Positions 1 to 4,745 of a DNA stretch of 5,847 nucleotides are shown here, piece after piece. A program made the translations under genes and the position numbers. The DNA comes from Rhodospirillaceae bacterium (GTDB lineage: Bacteria > Pseudomonadota > Alphaproteobacteria > SP197): NCBI GenBank assembly GCA_018700655.1, contig JABIUG010000316.1, positions 1 to 5,847 of the forward strand. Reading direction: 5' to 3'. Position 1 is the stretch's first letter. Every line of letters starts with the position of its first letter. The notes below the pieces were generated by a model. It was given only the letters and a program-made list of their open reading frames with translations, searched no databases and had not been told where the DNA came from.

Positions 1-929
1 AGAGCCGCGTGTTCCAGATTGGCGGCATAGGGCAAAGGCGTGTCGACTGCAGCGACACGCCGGATCGGCGCATCGAGATGATCGAAACCCTGTTCCATGA
101 CGACCGCGGCAAGCTCGGCACCGATGCCCGAGAAGGCCCAGCCTTCTTCTGCGCTGACCAGCCGGTTGGTCTTGGCCAGCGAAGCAATGATCGTTTCGGT
201 ATCCATCGGCCGGATCGAGCGTAGATTGACGACTTCGGCTTCGATCCCTTCAGCGGCCAGGATCTCGGCTGCTTCAAGCGATTTTCCGACCATGATCGAG
301 AATGCGACGATGGTGACATCGCTGCCTTCCCGCTCGACTTTGGCTTTACCGAACGGCACCAGCAGGTCCTCATCGTCAGGAATCTCGAACGTCTGGCCAT
401 AAAGCAGTTCATGTTCGAGGAAGATCACCGGATTGGGATCGCGGATCGCGGTTTTCAACAGACCTTTGGCGTCTTCGGCTGAATAGGGCGCGACGACCAT
501 CAGGCCCGGGACATGGCCGTACCAGGAGGCATAACACTGGGAATGCTGGGCCGCGACACGGGCAGCAGCGCCGTTGGGACCACGAAATACGATCGGGCAA
601 TGAACCTGACCACCCGACATATAGAGCGTCTTGCCGGCCGAATTGATGATCTGATCGATTGCCTGCATGGCGAAGTTGAAGGTCATGAATTCGGTGATCG
701 GGCGCAGTCCGGCCATGGCGGAACCGACCGAAAGGCCGGTGAAGCCATGTTCGGTGATCGGCGTGTCGATCACACGTTTGTCGCCAAATTCCTCGAGCAG
801 GCCCTGGCTGATCTTGTAGGCGCCCTGGTATTGCGCGACTTCCTCGCCGATCAGGAAGACCGAGATGTCGCGGCGCATTTCCTCGGCCATGGCATCGCGC
901 AAGGCCTCGCGGACGGTGATTTCAACCAT
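1..929 (-). CDS. pdhB: Pyruvate dehydrogenase E1 component, beta subunit (3' end outside the window)
   Basis: This is the beta subunit of the thiamine-diphosphate E1 enzyme, which decarboxylates pyruvate and passes the acetyl group to the lipoyl domain of E2 in the cytoplasmic pyruvate dehydrogenase complex. The frame is open from the ATG at 929 to base 1, giving 309 complete codons; the family usually runs to about 325-330, so perhaps 15-20 residues are missing. Visible family signatures are DTPITEHGF with the cofactor-contacting Glu60, the FRGPNGAAARVAAQHSQ segment with His130, VVAPYSAEDAKGLL, and the C-terminal-domain stretch VVNLRSIRPMD. The start is well fixed: GAGGAGA sits just upstream, and the protein begins MVEITVREALRDAM, the usual start of the E1 beta core. 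No N-terminal lipoyl domain is present, unlike many alphaproteobacterial PdhB proteins. It is almost certainly co-transcribed with pdhA, 10 bases upstream. Identity is very sure. Confidence 0.96.
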   Translation of the reverse strand, partial: MVEITVREALRDAMAEEMRRDISVFLIGEEVAQYQGAYKISQGLLEEFGDKRVIDTPITEHGFTGLSVGSAMAGLRPITEFMTFNFAMQAIDQIINSAGKTLYMSGGQVHCPIVFRGPNGAAARVAAQHSQCYASWYGHVPGLMVVAPYSAEDAKGLLKTAIRDPNPVIFLEHELLYGQTFEIPDDEDLLVPFGKAKVEREGSDVTIVAFSIMVGKSLEAAEILAAEGIEAEVVNLRSIRPMDTETIIASLAKTNRLVSAEEGWAFSGIGAELAAVVMEQGFDHLDAPIRRVAAVDTPLPYAANLEHAA

Positions 930-934
930 GATTG

Positions 935-941
935 TCTCCTC
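935..941 (-). promoter_or_regulatory. Ribosome binding site of pdhB
   Basis: The minus strand reads GAGGAGA here, with six bases between AGGAG and the pdhB ATG at 929. It overlaps the pdhA stop codon (942-940), which suggests translational coupling of the two E1 subunits. It also decides the start of pdhB and so supports the absence of an N-terminal lipoyl domain. Confidence 0.85.
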
Positions 942-1983
942 AACCGCCTGCTGTGTCGCCGTAGATATCGCTCGTCAGTTCGGCCAGGTCGGGTTCGGGA
1001 CTGGTCTGGGCAAATTCAGCCGCCTCGGCGACGCTGCCCTTAACATCCTTGTCGATCTGTTTGAGCTGATCGTCGTCGGCTGCGCCGCGTGCCGTGATGG
1101 TGGCACGCAAGTGATCGATCGGGTCGTGTTCGGCCCGCATCTTCTGGACCTCGTCCTTGGTGCGGTACTTTGCGGGATCCGACATCGAATGGCCGCGATA
1201 ACGATAGGTCTGCATCTCGACCAGAATCGGGCCTTCGCCCGAACGGGCATGGGCGACCGCTTCCTGGGTGCCGGCATAGACCTTCTCGACATCCATGCCG
1301 TCGACCTGGATGCCGGGAATGCCGAAAGCCTCGCCGCGATGGCAAAGCTCGGTACCGGCCTTGGCCCGTGCGATCGAGGTTCCCATTGCGTACTGGTTGT
1401 TCTCGATCACAAACACGACCGGCAGTTTCCACAGGCTGGCCATGTTGAAGGCTTCATAAACCTGGCCCTGGTTCGCTGCGCCCTCACCAAAGAAGGTCAG
1501 CGTGATGTTGTCGGTTTCCTTGTATTTCTGGGCAAAGGCGATGCCGGCACCGAGCGGAACCTGCGCGGCGACGATACCGTGCCCGCCGTAGAACCCGTGC
1601 TCGAGATCGAAAATGTGCATCGAACCGCCCTTGCCCTGGGAGATGCCTCCGGCACGGCCGGTCAGCTCTGCCATGACGGCTTTGGGTTCGACGCCGCGGA
1701 TCAGGGCATGACCATGACAGCGATAGCTGGTGATGACAGCGTCGTCGTCCCTGATCGCCGAATCCATGCCAACGACGACGGCCTCCTGGCCGATATAGAG
1801 ATGGCAGAAACCGCCAATCAGCCCCATGCCGTACATCTGGCCAACCTTCTCCTCGAAGCGTCGAACCAGGAGCATGCGGCGGTAGAATTCCAGAAGCAGG
1901 TCGTCATCGACCAGTGGTGCAGCGTCGCCGGAGCGATCAGCAGCCTTGCGTGTCGTCTTTGCCTTGGCGGCACTGCGAGCCAT
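940..1983 (-). CDS. pdhA: Pyruvate dehydrogenase E1 component, alpha subunit
   Basis: This is the thiamine-diphosphate-binding alpha subunit of pyruvate dehydrogenase E1, partner of the adjacent PdhB in an alpha2-beta2 enzyme. It has 347 residues, normal for the family. After an Ala/Lys-rich N-terminal tail (about 1-22) come RRFEEKVGQMYGMGLIGGFCHLYIGQEA (split in the protein around residues 41-68), SYRCHGHALIRGV (86-98), GGKGGSMHIF (about 116-125), and the cofactor motif from Gly166 to Asn196. That motif reads GEG at 166-168 rather than the usual GDG, then NQGQVYEAFNMASLWKLP, and ends ENNQYAMGTS. YRYRGHSMSDPAKYR (260-274) matches the loop phosphorylated in the mitochondrial enzyme; phosphorylation here is not implied. 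The ATG at 1983 has GAGGGG eight bases upstream. A 136-base gap before it could hold its own promoter. Identity is very sure. Confidence 0.97.
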   Translation of the reverse strand: MARSAAKAKTTRKAADRSGDAAPLVDDDLLLEFYRRMLLVRRFEEKVGQMYGMGLIGGFCHLYIGQEAVVVGMDSAIRDDDAVITSYRCHGHALIRGVEPKAVMAELTGRAGGISQGKGGSMHIFDLEHGFYGGHGIVAAQVPLGAGIAFAQKYKETDNITLTFFGEGAANQGQVYEAFNMASLWKLPVVFVIENNQYAMGTSIARAKAGTELCHRGEAFGIPGIQVDGMDVEKVYAGTQEAVAHARSGEGPILVEMQTYRYRGHSMSDPAKYRTKDEVQKMRAEHDPIDHLRATITARGAADDDQLKQIDKDVKGSVAEAAEFAQTSPEPDLAELTSDIYGDTAGG

Positions 1984-1991
1984 CGGCTGGT

Positions 1992-1998
1992 CCCCTCT
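1992..1998 (-). promoter_or_regulatory. Ribosome binding site of pdhA
   Basis: The minus strand reads AGAGGGG, eight bases before the ATG at 1983. It is a good purine-rich Shine-Dalgarno and supports this start over the internal ones. Confidence 0.75.
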
Positions 1999-2005
1999 TT
2001 ACCGC

Positions 2006-2032
2006 ACGTTAGAAATGGCGGCTTCACGTCAA
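2006..2032 (-). promoter_or_regulatory. Weak candidate promoter for pdhA-pdhB
   Basis: TTGACG (2032-2027, minus strand) matches a sigma-70-type -35 element in five of six bases. At 15 bases spacing stands TAACGT (2011-2006), a poor -10 match at a shorter than ideal distance. A transcript would start near 2000 and carry the pdhA ribosome binding site. The gap length and the metabolic switch to pdh genes make a promoter plausible, but the -10 is weak, so this is only a candidate. Confidence 0.25.
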
Positions 2033-2044
2033 ACTAGGAAGCCG
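2019..2044. repeat. 7-bp inverted repeat upstream of pdhA (possible operator)
   Basis: CGGCTTC at 2019-2025 is the exact reverse complement of GAAGCCG at 2038-2044, with 12 bases between. The -35-like TTGACG (2032-2027, minus strand) lies wholly inside the spacer. No T-tract follows on either strand, so a terminator is unlikely. The position would suit a repressor site, or a leader hairpin if transcription starts further upstream. The repeat is seen directly; the role is inferred. Confidence 0.35.
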
Positions 2045-2091
2045 TCAGCGCCAATGCAAGCAAAGCGAGGTAACAGGACGATGAAATTCGA

Positions 2092-2113
2092 GGGAATAAT
2101 CCCAGTCGTGGGA
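2092..2113 (-). terminator. Two overlapping short hairpins just after the ftsB stop (weak attenuator or none)
   Basis: Seven to eight bases after the ftsB stop, the minus-strand RNA can form UCCCA-CGAC-UGGGA (2113-2100), followed by UUAUU. The 3' arm can instead pair as GGGA-UUAU-UCCC (2103-2092), so the two are mutually exclusive. Stems of four or five pairs without a clean U-tract are too weak for a confident terminator. Confidence 0.2.
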
Positions 2114-2119
2114 AGTTTC

Positions 2120-2452
2120 CTATGGAAGTGCATTGTGCAGATCGTCGCGCAAAACCACGAAATCGTCGGGATGGGCAAGATTAAGAATCAGACGGACCTG
2201 TTCATCGAGCATATCGCGGTCGAGGCTTTGGGGGCGCAACAGGGCGACATGATGGGTCAGGCGCTCTTCTTCCACCTTGGCAGAAGCATATTCGATCTCG
2301 GCCTGGGCGATACGTCGTTCCAGCGAAAGCAGGGTCATGACGCCATGTTCTCCCTGGATCGCGTGATATCCGAAATAGACGACGGCGCACATGCCGATCA
2401 GGACCGGCATGGAACGTCGTGAAGACCTGGAAAAGTCACGGAACCAGCGCAT
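2120..2452 (-). CDS. ftsB: Septum formation initiator family protein (FtsB/DivIC-like)
   Basis: A 110-residue bitopic membrane protein of the FtsB/DivIC type, which in the divisome forms a coiled-coil complex with FtsL and FtsQ at the septum. Visible are a short basic cytoplasmic N-terminus (Arg2, 5, 9, 12, 13), one membrane segment at about 15-32 (MPVLIGMCAVVYFGYHAI), a GEHG turn at 34-37, a heptad-like region at about 38-72 (LLSLERRIAQAEIEYASAKVEEERL), and an acidic, hydrophobic tail with DMLDEQVRLILNLAHPDDFVVL, typical of the alphaproteobacterial members. Size and the place between eno and pdhA fit this family's usual alphaproteobacterial location. The start at 2452 has no recognisable Shine-Dalgarno (upstream bases are CACTCCTTGCC), but an in-frame stop lies about 36 bases upstream and later Met codons would cut into the membrane segment. 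Family assignment is firm; function as true FtsB is inferred. Confidence 0.88.
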   Translation of the reverse strand: MRWFRDFSRSSRRSMPVLIGMCAVVYFGYHAIQGEHGVMTLLSLERRIAQAEIEYASAKVEEERLTHHVALLRPQSLDRDMLDEQVRLILNLAHPDDFVVLRDDLHNALP

Positions 2453-2460
2453 GGCAAGGA

Positions 2461-2489
2461 GTGAACCATGCGTACGGGATTCCCGTCAA
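2461..2489 (-). promoter_or_regulatory. Weak promoter-like element before ftsB
   Basis: CTTGACG (2490-2484, minus strand) is a good match to the -35 consensus favoured in alphaproteobacteria. At 17 bases spacing is GTTCAC (2466-2461), a very poor -10. If used, transcription would begin within a few bases of the ftsB ATG and give a nearly leaderless mRNA. That would fit the missing Shine-Dalgarno, but the -10 argues against it. Confidence 0.15.
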
Positions 2490-2524
2490 GAAAAACCTAT
2501 CAATTTCAGCGGTTTGCCCGGTAA
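2468..2524 (+). other. Possible 18-codon plus-strand ORF with strong Shine-Dalgarno (speculative)
   Basis: On the plus strand AAGGAG (2456-2461) stands six bases before an ATG at 2468 that opens an 18-codon frame, MRTGFPSRKTYQFQRFAR, ending in TAA at 2522-2524. The peptide is strongly basic (four Arg, one Lys, no acidic residue). It lies in the eno-ftsB gap, opposite to all neighbours. I see no plus-strand promoter or terminator. Chance is the likeliest explanation; I do not recognise the peptide. Confidence 0.12.
2474..2486. repeat. Short perfect inverted repeat in the eno-ftsB gap
   Basis: ACGGG at 2474-2478 and CCCGT at 2482-2486 are exact reverse complements separated by three bases. The repeat overlaps the TTGACG element before ftsB. 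It could be a small operator or a tight hairpin; no T-tract follows it on the minus strand. Confidence 0.3.
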
Positions 2525-2528
2525 ACCG
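2491..2528 (-). terminator. Inverted repeat and T-run after eno (weak terminator or attenuator candidate)
   Basis: CGGTTT (2510-2515) and AAACCG (2523-2528) form a six-pair stem with a seven-base loop, 33 bases after the eno stop. On the minus strand the T5 run (2495-2491) comes 14 bases after the stem, too far for a standard terminator. The 3' arm AAACC can instead pair with GGTTT next to that run, so two exclusive structures are possible. Partial attenuation between eno and ftsB is conceivable; strong termination is not supported. Confidence 0.25.
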
Positions 2529-2541
2529 GAGTCTGGAGTCT
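2528..2541. repeat. Tandem heptamer, two copies
   Basis: GGAGTCT occurs twice in direct succession (2528-2534 and 2535-2541), about 20 bases after the eno stop. Two short copies may be a slippage product or chance; no role is evident. Confidence 0.4.
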
Positions 2542-2560
2542 AGCTTCTTGCCCTAACCCA

Positions 2561-3838
2561 CTAGAATCCGAATGCGCCAAGGCCGGGATAAAGTGCCGCT
2601 TCACCAAGTTCCTCTTCAATCCTCAGCAAGCGGTTGTATTTGGCCGTGCGGTCGGACCGCGAGAGCGAGCCGGTCTTGATCTGACCGCCACCCAACGCAA
2701 CCGCGAGATCGGCGATGGTGGTGTCCTCGGTTTCACCGGAACGATGGGACATGACGGACGAAAAACCGCCCTGATGTGCCAGTTCGACGGTGTCCATGGT
2801 CTCGGTCAGGGTGCCGATCTGGTTGACCTTGACCAGTATCGAGTTGGCTGCGCCCTTATCGAGACCTAGCGCCAGGCGCTCTGAATTGGTGACAAAGAGA
2901 TCGTCGCCGACCAGTTGGACGCGGCCGCCCATTTCCGCGGTCATGGCGACCCAACCGTCCCAATCGTCTTCTGCCAGACCATCCTCGATCGAGATGATCG
3001 GGTAGCTGGTGAGCAGATCGTCATAAAATGCGATCATGCCGGCGGCATCGAGCGTTTGGCCCGCGCCTTCCATGACATAACTGCCGTTCTTGAAGAATTC
3101 GGTCGAGGCCGAGTCGAGCGCAAGCGCAACATCATCACCGGGCTTGCGGCCGGTCGCCTCGATCGCTTTCATCAGCAGATCAAGGGCCTCGCGCGTCGTG
3201 CTGAGATTGGGCGCGAACCCGCCCTCGTCTCCGACATTGGTTGAAAGCCCTTGATCTGAAAGGGTTTTCTTCAATGCCTGGAAAACTTCGGCACCCGCCC
3301 GTAGGCCTTCGGCGAAGGTCGGTGCGCCAACCGGAACAATCATGAACTCCTGCACGTCGAGAGCGTTGTCGGCATGGGCGCCACCATTGAGGACGTTCAT
3401 CAGGGGGACCGGAAGGCGCCTCGCACCAAGCCCGCCGACATAGCGGTAGAGCGGCACGAGATTGTCTTCAGCGGCGCCACGGGCGACCGCAAGGCTGACG
3501 CCCAGAATAGCGTTTGCGCCCAGTCGGCTCTTGTTCTCGGTGCCATCGAGACCAATCAACGCTGCATCGATACCGCGCTGATCGTCGGTTTCCATGCCGC
3601 CCAGGGCATCGAAGATTTCGCCATTGACGGCGCGCACTGCATTTTGCACGCCCTTGCCGCCAAAACGCGCGGCGTCGCCATCACGCAGTTCAACGGCTTC
3701 ATGGGTCCCGGTCGAGGCACCTGATGGGACTGCGGCACGTCCAACCGCGCCGGATTCCAGGATGACATCAACTTCGACGGTCGGGTTGCCCCGGCTATCA
3801 AGGATTTCGCGTGCATGAATATCGACAATGGCGGACAT
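2561..3838 (-). CDS. eno: Enolase (phosphopyruvate hydratase)
   Basis: Enolase reversibly converts 2-phosphoglycerate to phosphoenolpyruvate in glycolysis and gluconeogenesis; in many bacteria it is also part of RNA-degrading complexes. The 425-residue protein has the usual length and every expected motif: SGASTGTHEAVELRDGD (39-55), LNGGAHADNALDVQEFM with His155 and Glu164 (150-166), DEGGFAPN with the acid/base Glu205, metal ligands Asp242, Glu285 (SIEDGL) and Asp312 (VGDDLF), catalytic Lys337 (VKVNQIGT), the SHRSGETED signature (364-372) with His365-Arg366-Ser367, and Lys388 (IKTGS). The ATG at 3838 has AAGAGG eight bases upstream and begins MSAIVDIHAREILDSRGNPT, the standard start. Its product is the phosphoenolpyruvate used by KdsA, encoded just upstream. 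Nothing odd was seen; identity is certain. Confidence 0.99.
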   Translation of the reverse strand: MSAIVDIHAREILDSRGNPTVEVDVILESGAVGRAAVPSGASTGTHEAVELRDGDAARFGGKGVQNAVRAVNGEIFDALGGMETDDQRGIDAALIGLDGTENKSRLGANAILGVSLAVARGAAEDNLVPLYRYVGGLGARRLPVPLMNVLNGGAHADNALDVQEFMIVPVGAPTFAEGLRAGAEVFQALKKTLSDQGLSTNVGDEGGFAPNLSTTREALDLLMKAIEATGRKPGDDVALALDSASTEFFKNGSYVMEGAGQTLDAAGMIAFYDDLLTSYPIISIEDGLAEDDWDGWVAMTAEMGGRVQLVGDDLFVTNSERLALGLDKGAANSILVKVNQIGTLTETMDTVELAHQGGFSSVMSHRSGETEDTTIADLAVALGGGQIKTGSLSRSDRTAKYNRLLRIEEELGEAALYPGLGAFGF

Positions 3839-3846
3839 GGCCGTGG

Positions 3847-3852
3847 CCTCTT
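3847..3852 (-). promoter_or_regulatory. Ribosome binding site of eno
   Basis: AAGAGG on the minus strand, eight bases before the ATG at 3838. It fixes the usual enolase start. Confidence 0.7.
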
Positions 3853-3874
3853 GCTGGGTTGGCTGTTTGAGCTG

Positions 3875-3889
3875 CGCCGAGAAGCGGCG
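3875..3889 (-). repeat. Small hairpin directly after the kdsA stop
   Basis: CGCCG (3875-3879) and CGGCG (3885-3889) form a perfect five-pair, all-GC stem with a five-base loop, starting at the base after the kdsA stop codon. No T-run follows, so a Rho-independent terminator is unlikely. It might mark an mRNA processing or stability boundary before the highly expressed eno; that is inference. Confidence 0.3.
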
Positions 3890-4732
3890 TCAGGCGTTGT
3901 CTGAGAATTCCTTGGTCAGCGCATCGAGAGCAACGAGCCGGCCCAACAAGGCCGGCATCTGGTCGAGTGGCACCATATTTGGTCCATCAGAGGGAGCGCT
4001 TTCGGGATCTTCGTGGGTCTCCATGAAAACCGCGGCAACGCCGACCGCGACGGCGGCGCGTGCCAGAACCGGGACAAATTCCCGCTGACCACCGCTGGAA
4101 CCGCCCTTGCCGCCCGGTTGCTGGACCGAATGGGTCGCATCGAACACCACCGGAACGCCGCCTGAGGCGAGAATTGGCAGTGCGCGCATATCCGAAACGA
4201 GCGTGTTGTAACCAAAGCTCGCGCCGCGTTCGGTCACCAGCACATGGGGGTTGCCGCTTTCGGTCACCTTGGTGACGACATGCTCCATGTCCCAGGGCGC
4301 AAGGAACTGGCCCTTCTTGACGTTGACTGCCGCACCGGACTTCGCTGCGGCGACCAGAAGATCGGTCTGGCGGCAGAGATAGGCAGGAATCTGGAGCACA
4401 TCAACGGCCTGGGCCGCAGGCGCACACTGTTCACGTTCGTGAACATCGGTCAGAACCGGGCATCCCAGGGCCGCTTTGACATCTGCCAGGATCGAAAGCC
4501 CCTCGTCCATGCCAATGCCGCGACTGGCAGCCAGACTGGTGCGGTTCGCCTTGTCGAACGAGCTTTTGTAGATAAGGCCCAGGCCCAGATCGTCGCACAT
4601 GGCGACCAGCCGTTCGGCGGTCCGCAAGGCATGGTCTCTGCTCTCGATGGCGCACGGTCCGGCGATGATCACCAGCGGAAGGTCGTTGCCGACGGTCACC
4701 TTGCCCAGGCTGACATGGCGGTGCTTTGTCAT
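3890..4732 (-). CDS. kdsA: 3-deoxy-D-manno-octulosonate-8-phosphate synthase, metal-dependent type
   Basis: KdsA condenses phosphoenolpyruvate with D-arabinose-5-phosphate to KDO-8-phosphate, the committed step toward the KDO of lipopolysaccharide, in the cytoplasm. The 280-residue barrel protein matches the family length (about 280). Visible motifs are IIAGPCAIES (22-31), YKSSFDKANRTS (55-66), TDVHE (95-99), QIPAYLCRQTDLL (114-126), NVKKGQF (137-143), TERGASFGYN (167-176), FDATHSVQ (197-204) and METHEDP (237-243). Cys27, His201, Glu238 and Asp249 have the same spacing as the four metal ligands of the metal-dependent class; the metal-independent class has Asn at the Cys position. I chose the ATG at 4732 because GAGGAA lies five bases upstream and the protein then starts MTKHRHVSLG; an in-frame ATG or other start further up (to 4810) would overlap pyrG. 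The gap to pyrG is 13 bases, so co-transcription is likely. Confidence 0.97.
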   Translation of the reverse strand: MTKHRHVSLGKVTVGNDLPLVIIAGPCAIESRDHALRTAERLVAMCDDLGLGLIYKSSFDKANRTSLAASRGIGMDEGLSILADVKAALGCPVLTDVHEREQCAPAAQAVDVLQIPAYLCRQTDLLVAAAKSGAAVNVKKGQFLAPWDMEHVVTKVTESGNPHVLVTERGASFGYNTLVSDMRALPILASGGVPVVFDATHSVQQPGGKGGSSGGQREFVPVLARAAVAVGVAAVFMETHEDPESAPSDGPNMVPLDQMPALLGRLVALDALTKEFSDNA

Positions 4733-4737
4733 CGCGA

Positions 4738-4743
4738 TTCCTC
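4738..4743 (-). promoter_or_regulatory. Ribosome binding site of kdsA
   Basis: GAGGAA on the minus strand, five bases before the ATG at 4732 and three bases past the pyrG stop codon. It decides the kdsA start against the longer in-frame reading that would overlap pyrG. Confidence 0.8.
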
Positions 4744-4745
4744 GT

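Noticed and set aside
513..1043. Plus-strand open frame opposite pdhB
   Set aside because: Antisense to clearly recognisable PdhB sequence; its own translation shows no family signature.
865..2037. A 390-codon open frame on the plus strand opposite pdhA
   Set aside because: It lies entirely antisense to pdhA and the pdhB start, shows no recognisable family, and is the kind of frame that strong codon bias produces opposite a real gene.
1946..2422. Plus-strand open frame opposite ftsB, with an internal ATG at 2081
   Set aside because: It has no recognisable motif and is antisense to a gene with clear membrane and coiled-coil features.
2399..2469. Minus-strand 23-codon ORF from the ATG at 2469, overlapping the ftsB start out of frame
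   Set aside because: It has no ribosome site and no recognisable content, and it ends inside ftsB.
3374..3724. Plus-strand open frame opposite the 5' part of eno
   Set aside because: Shadow of enolase, whose motifs cover the whole stretch on the other strand.
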